Positions 15,360 to 24,922 are shown, counted from the stretch's first letter. The stretch: DNA of 50,637 nucleotides from JACTMI01 sp964618415 (GCA_964618415.1 CAZUAT010000011.1:1-50637); one strand, 5' to 3'. The notes: generated by a model from the letters alone, not told the origin. Made by a program: numbers and translations.

Positions 15360-17566
15360 AGCTGCGCATACCGGCGGCGCAGGCGCTGGCGCACGAGCTC
15401 CGCGAACGTGTTGACGACGAAGGTGAGGACGAACAGGATCAGCGCAGCCAGAAAGAGCGTCCGGTACAGGGTGCCTCCGTGCGGCGCCTCCGGGATTTCC
15501 ACCGCAATGTTGGCCGACAGGGTGCGGAAGCCGTTGAACGGGCTCCAGTCCAGGATCGGGGTGTTGCCGGTCGCCATGAGGACGATCATCGTCTCGCCCA
15601 CCGCGCGCCCGAAGCCGATCATGATGGCCGAGAAGATGCCCGGCGAGGCGGTCGGCAGCACGACCCGGGTGACCGTCTGCCACGGTGTCGCGCCGAGGGC
15701 GAGCGAGCCGGCGACCAGGTTGCGCGGCACGTTCGAGAAGGCGTCCTCGGAGATGGCGAAGATGATCGGGATGACCGCGAAGCCCATCGCCAGGCCGACC
15801 ACGATCGCGTTGCGCTGGTCGTAGCGCAGGCCCGTCGCCTCGAGCAGCCAGCCCTGGAAGCTGCCGCCGAAGATCGCCTGTTCGACCGCCGGCGAGGCCG
15901 CCACGCAGGCCCAGATCGCCATTCCGAGCGCCACCACATGGACGGCCACCTCGCTGCCGGTCGGCACCCGGTTGCGCAGGCGCAGCGGCAGGCGGCTCCA
16001 GGCGAGGCCGATGAGCCATGCCGTGAGCGGCAGCACCACCAGCATCAGCAGCAGGCCGGGGAAGGTGCGCTCGAGGATGGGCGCCAGCCAGAGGCCGGCC
16101 AGGAAGCCGAGCACGACCGACGGCAGCGCCGCCATGATCTCGACCCCCGGCTTGATCCAGGCGAGCAGGGTCGGATGGAGAAACTGCGACGCGAACATGG
16201 CGCCCAGCACGCCGAGCGGGATGGCGAGCAGCAGCGAGTAGAACGTCCCCTTGAGCGTGCCGACGACGAGCGGAGTGAGCGAGAGCTTCGACTCGAAGTC
16301 GTCGGTGCCGCCGGTCGACTGCCAGATCAGCTCGGGCTCCTCGTAGCCCTCGTACCAGATCCGCCCGAACAGGGCCTTCCACGACAGCTCGGGATGGGGA
16401 TTGTCGATCCGCAGCAGCGCCAGCTGCCGGTTGCCGGCCAGAAGGGCGGCGTCGGCCTTCGGCGCCAGGGCGAGCGTCGCAGTCTCGGGTACGGGCGAGC
16501 TGCCCTGCCAGAGCAGGCGCTCGGAGGTGGAGAAGTAGAGACCCACGCCGCCGCCGGCGTCGAGTGCAAGGAAGGTTCGGTTGCGCTGCGAAGGCGCGAG
16601 GCGCACGATCGCAGCCGTGCGCGCGGGGAAGTCGCGGATGCGCAGCAGCTGGAACGTCTCGTCGGCCTGCCGCACCGGGAACCAGACCGAGAGCGCGCCG
16701 CTCGCCTGGCCGACGACGAGCGAGCGGTCGCCGATCAGGAAGGTCAGTGCGGTCACCCCGGCGCTGCCGACTACCGCCCGCTGCGGCAGCGCGGTGTCGC
16801 CGTCGGCGAGATCCCACCAGTAGAGCTCGCCCTGCGCGGTGCCGGCGTAGAGGTGGCGTCCCTCGGTGTCGAGCAGCAGGGAGGACAACTGCGGCGCCGC
16901 CGCGAGTGCGTAGCGCTCTTCGCGTCGCTCGACCTCGCCGGTGAAGGCGTTCTCGATCGCCTCGCGGCGCACGATCGCGATCGTCCCGTCGGCGAGCTGG
17001 GCCGCGGCGGCCACCGTGCCGGGGCCGGCCACCTGCGCCGTGAATACCCCGAGCGGTTGCCCGTCGGGATGGATGTCCAGTACCACGGGGTCCGGAAGGT
17101 CCGGTCGGACGACGCGCTGGCCGGCCGGGTCGAACTCCACGCGCCAGCGCACGGGCTGGGCGACCAGACGACCGTCGGGGAGGGCCGCCACGAGTGCTTC
17201 GCCGCCGGGCGGCACCGCGACACCGGTGAGGGGCGGGATCGGATCGGCGAGCAGCGGCCTCGTTGCGATCGCGTTGCCATCGGCGAGCGCCAGGACCTGA
17301 ATCTGGCCCGACGGCGTCAGGCTGACGGCGAGTTCCAGGTACTCGTCGATCACCATTCCGGTGGTCGGGCCGTCGACGGCGAGCGTGCGCTCGAGCGCGA
17401 CCTGCGCCGGCCGCAGGATGGGGAGCAGCTCGGCGACGATGAAGATCAGGATGCCGAGGATGCTGGCGATGATCGCCAGGCCGCCGGCGGCCACGACCCG
17501 GCGCGCTGCTCGATCGACGAGCAGGCGGCGAGGGGCGGTGCGGCCACCGGCGGCGGTGCGGCTCAT
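15356..17566 (-). CDS. pstC: Phosphate ABC transporter permease PstC, extended form
   Basis: A 736-residue permease; standard PstC is about 300-330. Helix 1 (about residues 25-50) is followed by about 330 residues rich in beta strands with propeller-like phrases (LLLDTEGRHLYAGTAQGELY, SLVVGQASGALSVWFPVRQA), probably a periplasmic beta-propeller. From about residue 410 the permease core appears: GTLKGTFYSLLLAIPLGVLG, ALPSVVLGFLAGLWLAP, the ABC-docking AGSLALGATPWQTVTRVVLP, and GRAVGETMIVLMATGNTP. The ATG overlaps the pstS stop in ATGA. The extensions in PstC and PstA suggest a larger periplasmic assembly around PstS. Confidence 0.93.
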   Translation of the reverse strand: MSRTAAGGRTAPRRLLVDRAARRVVAAGGLAIIASILGILIFIVAELLPILRPAQVALERTLAVDGPTTGMVIDEYLELAVSLTPSGQIQVLALADGNAIATRPLLADPIPPLTGVAVPPGGEALVAALPDGRLVAQPVRWRVEFDPAGQRVVRPDLPDPVVLDIHPDGQPLGVFTAQVAGPGTVAAAAQLADGTIAIVRREAIENAFTGEVERREERYALAAAPQLSSLLLDTEGRHLYAGTAQGELYWWDLADGDTALPQRAVVGSAGVTALTFLIGDRSLVVGQASGALSVWFPVRQADETFQLLRIRDFPARTAAIVRLAPSQRNRTFLALDAGGGVGLYFSTSERLLWQGSSPVPETATLALAPKADAALLAGNRQLALLRIDNPHPELSWKALFGRIWYEGYEEPELIWQSTGGTDDFESKLSLTPLVVGTLKGTFYSLLLAIPLGVLGAMFASQFLHPTLLAWIKPGVEIMAALPSVVLGFLAGLWLAPILERTFPGLLLMLVVLPLTAWLIGLAWSRLPLRLRNRVPTGSEVAVHVVALGMAIWACVAASPAVEQAIFGGSFQGWLLEATGLRYDQRNAIVVGLAMGFAVIPIIFAISEDAFSNVPRNLVAGSLALGATPWQTVTRVVLPTASPGIFSAIMIGFGRAVGETMIVLMATGNTPILDWSPFNGFRTLSANIAVEIPEAPHGGTLYRTLFLAALILFVLTFVVNTFAELVRQRLRRRYAQL

Positions 17567-18570
17567 CGCAGCTTGGCGTTCTCTTCGGTGACGACGGTGG
17601 CCGAGATCGGCAGGTAGCCGTCCTTGACCACGATCTCCTGCCCCTCGCGCGAGAGCACGAAGCGCAGGAACTCACCGACCAGCGGATCGAGCGGCTGGTT
17701 GGGCGCCTTGTTGACGTAGATGTAGAGGAAGCGCGAGAGCGGGTAGCGCCCCGACAGCACGTCGTCCGCCTCGGTGGTGTAGAACGGCTCGCCGGCCTTG
17801 CGCGAGAGCGCCAGCGGTTTGACTCCCGAGGTGCGATAGCCGATGCCCGAGTAGCCGATCGCAAACCGGTCCTCGGTGACCCCCTGGACGACCGACGCCG
17901 AGCCTGGCTGCTCTTTGACCGTCTCGCGGTAGTCGCCCTTGAACAGGGCGACCTCCTTGAAGAAGCCGTAGGTCCCGGAGGCGGAGTTGCGGCCGTAGAG
18001 CGAGATCGGCCGCGCCGCCCAGTCGCCCGTCAGCCCGAGGTCGCCCCAGGTGGTGAGGTCGGCCTTGTGGCCGCCCTTGCGGGTCTTCGAGAAGACCGCG
18101 TCGACCTCGGCCAGGGTGAGCTGGGTGAGCGGGTTGTCCTTGTTGACGTAGATCGCGAGACCGTCGACCGCGACGCGGATGACGGTCGGCTTGTAGCCGT
18201 ATCGCTTCTCGAACTCGTCGATCTCCTCGGCCTTCATGGCGCGGCTCATCGGACCGAGCTGCGCGGTGCCGGAGATCAGGGCCGGCGGCGCGGTCGAGGA
18301 GCCCTTGCCCTCGATCTGGATGCGCACGTTCGGGTACGCCTTCTGGAACCCCTCGGCCCAGAAGGTCATCAGGTTGTTGAGCGAGTCCGAACCGATCGAG
18401 GTCAGGTTGCCCGAGACGCCGCTCGTCCGGCTGTACGGCTGGATGCCGGCATCGACCTGCGCCGGCTGAGCGGCCAGCGGTGCGCCGGCGACCAGCGCCA
18501 GCAGGGCCGCCAGCGCCGGAAGCGACCGCAGCGGAGGCAGAGATCCGGCGAGAGACTGAGTGAGTTTCAT
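17563..18570 (-). CDS. pstS: Phosphate-binding periplasmic protein PstS
   Basis: A 335-residue phosphate-binding protein with a signal peptide cleaved near APLAAQ. The binding site is visible in SIGSDSLNNLM, GKGSSTAPPALISGTAQLGP (the SST loop), RVAVDGLAIYVN and LYGRNSASGTYGFFKE. It delivers phosphate to PstCA. The ATG is preceded by AAGGAG at a good distance. A Pho-box-like repeat ends 92 bases upstream and a terminator separates this operon from phoU, so pstSCAB probably has its own phosphate-controlled promoter. Confidence 0.97.
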   Translation of the reverse strand: MKLTQSLAGSLPPLRSLPALAALLALVAGAPLAAQPAQVDAGIQPYSRTSGVSGNLTSIGSDSLNNLMTFWAEGFQKAYPNVRIQIEGKGSSTAPPALISGTAQLGPMSRAMKAEEIDEFEKRYGYKPTVIRVAVDGLAIYVNKDNPLTQLTLAEVDAVFSKTRKGGHKADLTTWGDLGLTGDWAARPISLYGRNSASGTYGFFKEVALFKGDYRETVKEQPGSASVVQGVTEDRFAIGYSGIGYRTSGVKPLALSRKAGEPFYTTEADDVLSGRYPLSRFLYIYVNKAPNQPLDPLVGEFLRFVLSREGQEIVVKDGYLPISATVVTEENAKLR

Positions 18571-18662
18571 CGAGATTCTCCTTGGTGGACTGCCCCGGAG
18601 CCCGGGGCGTTCGACAGCCAGGAGGAGATTGACAACCCCGTGCGTCAGCCACCCGCACCCGG

Positions 18663-18680
18663 TGTGACGACCCTGTGACA
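18663..18680 (-). promoter_or_regulatory. Pho-box-like direct repeat upstream of pstSCAB
   Basis: On the minus strand GTCACA occurs twice at exactly 11-base pitch (units at 18674-18679 and 18663-18668), the spacing of PhoB half-sites (7-base unit plus 4-base spacer; E. coli CTGTCAT). It lies about 92 bases before the pstS ATG, in the only non-coding stretch between phoU and pstS. A PhoB homolog is encoded at 25011-25694. Confidence 0.65.
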
Positions 18681-18738
18681 CGTAGCGCAAGGCAGAAAGC
18701 ACCGGCGAAAGCAAGAAGCAAGAGCTTCCATTGTAGGC

Positions 18739-18814
18739 AAAAAGCAGGGGCTGTGGCCGGGGTGGCGCCGGAGGCTCCGACCTCGCCACAGCCGCCCCGA
18801 ACCGCCCCCTGCTT
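18739..18814 (-). terminator. Nested-hairpin terminator after phoU
   Basis: Read on the minus strand, an outer stem AAGCAGGGG/CCCCTGCTT (one unpaired base on one side) encloses an inner 8-bp stem GCTGTGGC/GCCACAGC, and a run of five T follows at 18739-18743. It sits between the phoU stop and the pstS Pho box, so it should end phoU transcription. The long loop is unusual for a simple intrinsic terminator. The rest of the 18571-18900 gap holds the Pho box and a small TTCCATGGAA palindrome. Confidence 0.65.
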
Positions 18815-18900
18815 CCCTTCCATGGAAGCTTTTCCCGGCAGCAATCACCGGCCGCCCCGGCCTCGCGCAGGGCGCTTCGCCGGCGCTTGCCGCAGGCCGG

Positions 18901-19587
18901 TCAGGCCGGCGGGTCGCTGGCGTTCTTCTCGTCGGCGGTGGAGTGGCGGATGTCGCGCCCTTCGACGTAGAAGATGACGTCTTCGGCGATGTTGGTGGCG
19001 TGGTCGGCGATCCGCTCGTAGTTGCGTGCGATGAGCAGCAGATGGAGCGCGCGGGCGGTCGTGCGCGGATCTTCCATCATGTACGTGAGCAGCTCGCGGA
19101 ACAGCTGCTTGTAGAGCCCGTCAACCTGGTCGTCGCGCCGGCAGACGTCGAACGCCGCGCGGGCGTCGCGCCGCACGAAGCTGTCGAGGGCGTCGCGCAC
19201 CATGCCGCGGGTCAGCTCGGAGAGCCGGGGCAGATCGATGTACGGCTTGAGCGGCGGATCCTGGTTGAGGATCTCGACCGCCTGCGCCACGTTGACCGCC
19301 GAGTCACCCATCCGCTCGAGGTCGTTGGCGATTTTCATCGTCGAGACCAGGAAGCGCAGGTCGACCGCGGTCGGCTGCTGGAGGGCGAGCATCCGGTTGC
19401 ACAGGCCATCGACCTCGATCTGCAGACGGTCGACATCGTCGTCGGTGCGGATGACCGAGGCGGCGCGCCCCGCGTCGCGTTCGACGAGGGCGTGCATCGC
19501 CTCGCTGATCATCCGTTCGACGAGGCCGCCCATGCGCAGCAGCGCCTGGCGGATGCGGTCGAGATCCTGGTCGCGGTGTCGTTCCAT
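18901..19587 (-). CDS. phoU: Phosphate signalling protein PhoU
   Basis: A 228-residue all-helical protein with the two PhoU repeats: MERHRDQDLDRIRQALLRMG and LRFLVSTMKIANDLERMGDS in the first, ARALHLLLIARNYERIADHA and TNIAEDVIFYVEG in the second. The metal-binding E/D(x)xxD pattern (NDLERMGDSAVN, NYERIADHATN) is intact. PhoU links Pst transport status to PhoR, repressing the regulon when phosphate is plentiful. It sits upstream of pstS, not after pstB, and is separated from pstS by a terminator, so the two are likely to be regulated separately. Confidence 0.96.
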   Translation of the reverse strand: MERHRDQDLDRIRQALLRMGGLVERMISEAMHALVERDAGRAASVIRTDDDVDRLQIEVDGLCNRMLALQQPTAVDLRFLVSTMKIANDLERMGDSAVNVAQAVEILNQDPPLKPYIDLPRLSELTRGMVRDALDSFVRRDARAAFDVCRRDDQVDGLYKQLFRELLTYMMEDPRTTARALHLLLIARNYERIADHATNIAEDVIFYVEGRDIRHSTADEKNASDPPA

Positions 19588-19630
19588 GGGAGTCGGATGA
19601 TAGCTGGCAGTGAGTCGGTGGGTGGAGATG

Positions 19631-19677
19631 AAAAAGAGGGCGGGGAAGCCGTACTGCAGAGGTGGACTTCCCCGCCC
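19631..19677 (-). terminator. Rho-independent terminator of the porin gene
   Basis: On the minus strand a perfect 11-bp stem, GGGCGGGGAAG/CTTCCCCGCCC (19667-19677 with 19638-19648), is followed by CTC and five T (19631-19635). It begins 10 bases after the porin stop and ends before phoU. Confidence 0.9.
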
Positions 19678-19686
19678 GGAGGCAGG

Positions 19687-21009
19687 TCAGAAGTTGAGCT
19701 GGTACTGGAGGCGGATCTCGTCGTCGGTTTCGCCCGACGCGTCGTCCTCGATCTGGCGGAAGTCGAGCTGGAGCTTGTTGTTGTGCTTGTTCCAGTAGTA
19801 GCCGAGCGCGAGGCCGGTCTCGGTACGATCGTTGTCGGCCACCTGGCTCGAGGGATCCCAGGCGGCGTAGCGCAGGGCCAGCTCGAAGCGCTTGTTGAAC
19901 AGGTAGCCGATCTGACCGTGCAGGCCCTCCTGGTCGAAGGAGGCGCCCGACTCGCGGTCGACCGAGGCGTCGAAGTACTCGACGAAGGCGAACAGGCCGC
20001 CGTACTTGAAGGCGACGTCGGCGCCGACCGTCTCGCGGTCGGTGTCGTCGGCGTCGGTGGCGCCGAACTTGTCGTTCGACTCGTACTGGGCGGCGAAGGA
20101 GATCAGCGGCCGATCCTTCGACTCGAAGTCGATCTCGGAGTACTTGAGGTCGCCGAACGGCTGCCAGGCCACGCGGGCGTTGTACTGGTAGGAGTCGTTG
20201 TCGTTGGAGGTCGCCGTGCGGCCGGCGCCGTTGAAGATGCCGACGCGCCAGTCGATGACGCCGCCGTTCGGGGTGCCCCAGAGCTGGATGCCGTTGTCGC
20301 GGCCCTTGGCGAATTCGTTGGAGACGATCGACCGGTCGACGAACTGCTGCGAGCCGGACGAGGTCAGCTCCTGGCGTCCGAACGGCACCTTGAAGCGGCC
20401 GACCTTGAGCATCGCGGCCTTCTTGCCGCCGGTGAAGTCGTAGTTGAGGTTGGCGTCCTCGAGCGGTGAGGAGTCGGCCCAGCTCATCTGGAGTTCGTAC
20501 TGCAGATTCGGCGTGTAGACCCAGCCGTCGAGCTTCGTCTTGGCGCGCCGGATGCGGAACGAACCCTTGTCGTCACCGTCTTCCGGGTTCTCGCTGGTGA
20601 AGCGAACCTGGATCCGGTTGCCGAGGTTCATGGTCGCGTTCTTCCACTTCATCGTGGTCTTGCCGTCCTTCCAGGCGACGTCGAACGGCGGCTTGTAGGG
20701 GGCCGGAGTCGCGTGCTCGTAGCCGGGCAGGCCGTGCTTGAACAGGTAGAGGTCGACAGCGGTCTCGTTCTCGGCGATCAGCGTCGCGCCGTCGACGCCC
20801 AGACCGACCAGGGTGATCGACTTGCCCATCTCGCCGGAGGCCTGGAACGCCTTCCAGGCTTCGGGTGTGTTGAAGACGTAGACCCGGCCTTCGCGTTCCA
20901 GCTCCTGGTAGTAGAGCGTGGTGATCTGCTGAGCGTCGGCGGGCGCGGCGACCGCGAGGCCCAACAGGGCGAGCACGATCAAACCGACGGCGACTGAGTT
21001 CCTCGACAT
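19687..21009 (-). CDS. OprP/OprO-type phosphate-selective porin
   Basis: A 440-residue outer-membrane protein: signal peptide (VGLIVLALLGLAVAAPADA, cleavage before QQ), an N-terminal domain of about 130 residues, then a beta-barrel in the pattern of OprP/OprO porins (GNRIQVRFTSENPEDGDDKG, GRFKVPFGRQELTSSGSQQF, YNARVAWQPFGDLKYSEIDF). The last strand ends IRLQYQLNF with a terminal Phe, the outer-membrane insertion signal. GGAGG 8 bases before the ATG fixes the start. Placement between phoR and phoU and the three-unit Pho box upstream support phosphate uptake. Polyphosphate or another anion is an alternative cargo. Confidence 0.9.
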   Translation of the reverse strand: MSRNSVAVGLIVLALLGLAVAAPADAQQITTLYYQELEREGRVYVFNTPEAWKAFQASGEMGKSITLVGLGVDGATLIAENETAVDLYLFKHGLPGYEHATPAPYKPPFDVAWKDGKTTMKWKNATMNLGNRIQVRFTSENPEDGDDKGSFRIRRAKTKLDGWVYTPNLQYELQMSWADSSPLEDANLNYDFTGGKKAAMLKVGRFKVPFGRQELTSSGSQQFVDRSIVSNEFAKGRDNGIQLWGTPNGGVIDWRVGIFNGAGRTATSNDNDSYQYNARVAWQPFGDLKYSEIDFESKDRPLISFAAQYESNDKFGATDADDTDRETVGADVAFKYGGLFAFVEYFDASVDRESGASFDQEGLHGQIGYLFNKRFELALRYAAWDPSSQVADNDRTETGLALGYYWNKHNNKLQLDFRQIEDDASGETDDEIRLQYQLNF

Positions 21010-21122
21010 GACGTAATCCTCCGGGAGTGAGCTGGGGACCGGGGTCCGCATCGGGTCGACTCCGCCATGGGGCGACCCGCTCTGTTTCCCGGAGACAGTA
21101 GCCGCCCGGCGCCGGCGGCCCG

Positions 21123-21151
21123 GCGACGGGCGCGTGACAGCGCTGCGACAG
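21123..21151 (-). promoter_or_regulatory. Three-unit Pho box upstream of the porin gene
   Basis: The minus strand carries CTGTCGC, CTGTCAC and CCGTCGC at 21145-21151, 21134-21140 and 21123-21129. The pitch is exactly 11 bases each time. The first two are close to the E. coli Pho box unit CTGTCAT/CTGTCAC. The array is 114 bases before the porin ATG, in the 160-base gap after phoR. A possible -10 (TACTGT, 21095-21100) lies downstream. Confidence 0.78.
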
Positions 21152-21169
21152 GACGGCCGAAGGGCGCCG

Positions 21170-22948
21170 TCAGGGGCGGGGCAGGCCGGCGAGCGGCAGG
21201 ACGACGCGGAACGTCGACCCGGCGCCGGGCTCGCTCTCGACCTCGACTCGCCCGCCGTGGGCCTGCGCGACGTGTTTGACGATCGCCAGCCCGAGGCCGG
21301 TCCCGCCCTCGTCGCGGCCGCGCCCCTTGTCGACCCGGTAGAACCGCTCGAACAGGCGCGGCAGGTGCGCTGCCGCGATGCCGATCCCATCGTCGACGAT
21401 CTCGATCACGGCAGCGTCGGCCTTCGAGCTGATCGCCACGTCGACGCGGCCGGCGGGGCGCCCGTACTTGAGAGCGTTGTGAACGAGGTTCGAAACGAGG
21501 CGCAGCAGGCCGTCGCTGTCGCCGTCGACGAACAGTTCGTCGCCCGGCTGCAGGGTGACCGTCCTGCCACGGCCCGCGGCGCTCGCCGCGAGCAGATCGA
21601 TTGCCTCACCGGCGATCTGGCGCAGGCCCACCCGTTCGATCGAGCGCAGCGGCTCGGCCCCTTCGAGCCGCGAAAGGATCAACAGGTCCTCGAGCAGGTC
21701 GGCCAGCCGCTCACACTGCGCGAGGATCCGCCGGGAGAAGTGTTGCCGGGTCTCCTGGTCGTCGACGGAATCGTCGACCAAGGTTTCGGCATAGCCGCGA
21801 ATGGCCGCGAGCGGCGTGCGCAGCTCGTGCGAGACGTTGGCGACGAACTCCTTGCGCATCTTCGCGAGCCGCTCGATCTCACTCACATCGCGGGCGACCA
21901 CGACCACGCCCTCGCCGGCGCCCAGTGGGCGGGCCAGGAGGAGCAGCGATCGCTCATCGGGCTGCAGGAGCTCGAGCTCGACGGAGGTGGGCTGGCGGCT
22001 GGCCAGGGTGGCGGCGATCAGGTCGTCGAGCTGCGGTTGGCGTGCCAGCGCGAGGAAGCCAGCCGGCGGAGTGTCCGCTGGGACACCGAGGAGGGTGGCG
22101 AGAGCCGGATTGAAAAGGCGGGTTCGCCCTGAGCTGTCAGCGACCAGCACGCCCTCCGCCATGCTCGCCACGGTGGTGCCGAGATAGTCGCGCTCGGCCG
22201 CCACGGCGGCCAGCTGGTCGCGGGCATGTTCACCGATCCGCTCGAGCGCCCGGCCCAGCGTGGCGAGCTCGGGCGCCGCCGGCACTTCGACCCGGGTGGA
22301 GTAGTCGCCGAGGCTGATTCGGTGCGCTGCGGCGATGAGGCCGTCGAGGGGACGAAAGAGGCTGCGCGAGATCCACCACGACAGGATGAGCGCGAGGAGG
22401 CTGGCCACCGCGATGGCCACCAGCAGCGCGCCGGTCAGATGGCTGCGCAGGGCGGTCAACGAGGAGACCGGGCGGCCGAGCCGGAGGACCGCCAGCGGTC
22501 CGCTCGGCGAGCGCAGCAGGGTGGCGGCATAGGCCGTGCGGGCGCCCGTAGTGTCGCTGCGTCGGATCGCCACTCCTTCGCCGTGGGCAAACGCGGCCGC
22601 CACTTCGGGCCGCGTCTGGTGATTCTCGAGCGCCGCGAGCTGATCGAAGTCGCGATCGGTGTCTGCCACCACGGTGCCGTCGAGCGCGATCAGAGTGATC
22701 CTGAGCTGCGTGCCGCGAGCCTGGGCGACCAGATGGCGCTGCAGCCCGGGTTCCGGCCGGTCCGGCATCGGACCCGGCAGCAGGGCGCCGCGGCTCAGCA
22801 GGCGGGCCGTAGACAGGAGGTCGTCGGCGGCGTTGTCGGCCAGCACTCCCGGCAGCAGCAGGCTGGCTACGGTTGCCAGGACCAGGAGCGCCGCGACGGC
22901 GGGCCCGAGCGGCGCCAGCCGCAGCCGGGGGGACAGAGGGAAAGCCAT
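21170..22948 (-). CDS. phoR: PhoR-type membrane sensor histidine kinase
   Basis: A 592-residue kinase. Two membrane helices (about residues 10-37 and 170-195) flank a sensor domain of about 130 residues. A HAMP linker (SRSLFRPLDGLIAAAHRISL), a PAS-like domain (TTVASMAEGVLVADSSGRTR) and HisKA follow, with the phosphoacceptor in VSHELRTPLAAIRGYAET. The ATPase part shows NLVHNALKYG, DDGIGI and GTGLGLAI. This order matches PhoR. The ATG at 22948 begins just before the first helix. Genomic context (porin, phoU, pst, pit, phoB) supports the phosphate assignment. A strong inverted repeat lies 52 bases upstream. Confidence 0.9.
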   Translation of the reverse strand: MAFPLSPRLRLAPLGPAVAALLVLATVASLLLPGVLADNAADDLLSTARLLSRGALLPGPMPDRPEPGLQRHLVAQARGTQLRITLIALDGTVVADTDRDFDQLAALENHQTRPEVAAAFAHGEGVAIRRSDTTGARTAYAATLLRSPSGPLAVLRLGRPVSSLTALRSHLTGALLVAIAVASLLALILSWWISRSLFRPLDGLIAAAHRISLGDYSTRVEVPAAPELATLGRALERIGEHARDQLAAVAAERDYLGTTVASMAEGVLVADSSGRTRLFNPALATLLGVPADTPPAGFLALARQPQLDDLIAATLASRQPTSVELELLQPDERSLLLLARPLGAGEGVVVVARDVSEIERLAKMRKEFVANVSHELRTPLAAIRGYAETLVDDSVDDQETRQHFSRRILAQCERLADLLEDLLILSRLEGAEPLRSIERVGLRQIAGEAIDLLAASAAGRGRTVTLQPGDELFVDGDSDGLLRLVSNLVHNALKYGRPAGRVDVAISSKADAAVIEIVDDGIGIAAAHLPRLFERFYRVDKGRGRDEGGTGLGLAIVKHVAQAHGGRVEVESEPGAGSTFRVVLPLAGLPRP

Positions 22949-22999
22949 GGCGCGAGCCGCGCAGTGTAGCCCAGGGGCGCCGGCCGGGGCCGCCGCTTC

Positions 23000-23016
23000 T
23001 CCGCAGCCGCTGCGGA
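23000..23016. promoter_or_regulatory. Perfect 17-base inverted repeat upstream of phoR
   Basis: TCCGCAGC and GCTGCGGA flank one central base. The surrounding words CTTCTCCGCAG and TGCGGAAAA also occur, rearranged, next to the similar dyad before phoB (25718-25734). This suggests a shared regulator site 52 bases upstream of the phoR ATG. Confidence 0.5.
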
Positions 23017-23184
23017 AAAGTCTGTCGAAAAGAGGGGGCGCGGCGCCGTTCGCGCGCGCCAGTTCGGGGCGTCGAGCGAACTGCAACGATTTCTGTGCAG
23101 CCGGCGCAACCCCTTGATTCGAAATGTGTTGCGCGAGCGGTCAGCCGAACTTCAAGGGTTAGCGGCGCCCGACACGCGGCGTGA

Positions 23185-23203
23185 TTTCCGCAGCTGTCGG
23201 AAA
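23185..23203. promoter_or_regulatory. TTTCCG...CGGAAA dyad in the pit-phoR gap
   Basis: TTTCCG and CGGAAA are separated by CAGCTGT. The left half with its spacer start, TTTCCGCAGC, is the same word seen in the dyads at 23000 and 25718 when these are read on the minus strand (TTTTCCGCA), so it may be a further copy of the same site. Confidence 0.4.
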
Positions 23204-23265
23204 CTGCCCGACGGCGCCTCGTTAAATCCCTGGGACAGAGGGGTTTGCCCGCCCCTGCCCGGAGC

Positions 23266-24249
<984 letters not shown>

Positions 24250-24268
24250 CGGGGCAGGCCGTTCCCGC

Positions 24269-24922
24269 TCAGGCGTTCTTCACGACGACGTTGCCGAGCA
24301 CGTGCGTGAAGTCCTTGCACTTGTCGCACGCGTCCTCGAGGCCCTGGTAGATCTCTTTCCACTTCATGACTTCCAGGGCGTCCTTGCCTTCGTCGGTGCG
24401 GAACAGGGCGCCGAGCGCGGCGAGGTAGAGCGCGTCGGCCTGATTCTCGAGTTCGGAGACCCGCATCATGCCCTGCGAGATCTTCGGCGCATTGCCCATG
24501 TCCCAGACCAGCCGGGTCAGCTCGTCGATCTGACGGCAGAGTTCCAGGAGGATCTCGGCGAAGCGGGTGAGCGGCTCGACTACCGTGTCGATCTCGAACA
24601 GGACGAGGTACTGCCCGATCCCCTCGAGGTAGTCGAGCACGTCGTCGATGTCGATTGCGATGGAACGGATATCCTCGCGATCGAACGGGGTGATGAAGGT
24701 GGAGTTCAGGGCCTCGAGCACGCGGCGGGTGATCTGGTCGCCCTCGTGCTCGATCGCCTTGAGTTCGACCAGCTTGACCCGGCGGGCCTCGAGGTCGCCG
24801 GTGTTGGCGATGTCCAGGAAGCGCTCGGCGGCCCGCACGAGATTGCGCGTGTCGACATCGAGCAGCTCCTGGAACCGCTCCTCCCGGGGCATCAGCTTTC
24901 GAATCAGGGTATCGAATCGCAT
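24269..24922 (-). CDS. DUF47 (PhoU-like) Pit accessory protein
   Basis: A 217-residue helical protein of the DUF47/YkaA family, distant relatives of PhoU. Recognisable segments are MPREERFQELLDVDTRNLVR, VELKAIEHEGDQITRRVLEA, STFITPFDREDIRSIAIDID and the C-terminal WKEIYQGLEDACDKCKD with VLGNVVVKNA. Members are almost always next to pit and are thought to regulate it. The ATG at 24922 gives the usual N-terminus; an in-frame ATG at 24949 would add nine residues. Neither has a clear ribosome site. Confidence 0.92.
   Translation of the reverse strand: MRFDTLIRKLMPREERFQELLDVDTRNLVRAAERFLDIANTGDLEARRVKLVELKAIEHEGDQITRRVLEALNSTFITPFDREDIRSIAIDIDDVLDYLEGIGQYLVLFEIDTVVEPLTRFAEILLELCRQIDELTRLVWDMGNAPKISQGMMRVSELENQADALYLAALGALFRTDEGKDALEVMKWKEIYQGLEDACDKCKDFTHVLGNVVVKNA

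Larger units (their letters stand above)
22949..23265. other. Non-coding gap between pit and phoR with two dyads and a stem-loop
   Basis: No gene is supported in these 317 bases. Three structures are visible: the perfect 17-base dyad at 23000-23016, the TTTCCG...CGGAAA dyad at 23185-23203, and a long stem-loop whose arms AACCCCTTGA (23108-23117) and TCAAGGGTT (23152-23160) pair with one bulge. The phoR promoter (minus strand) must lie here or further upstream through pit; no convincing -35/-10 pair stands out. Confidence 0.6.

Noticed and set aside
14987..17617. Long plus-strand open frame opposite pstA/pstC
   Set aside because: Composition is Arg/Gly/Asp/Gln-rich with no domains, while the minus strand encodes complete Pst permeases.
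15360..17864. In-frame upstream extension of PstA through the pstC region
   Set aside because: Translation there is Arg/Pro-rich shadow sequence; the GTG at 15359 overlapping the pstC stop is the expected start.
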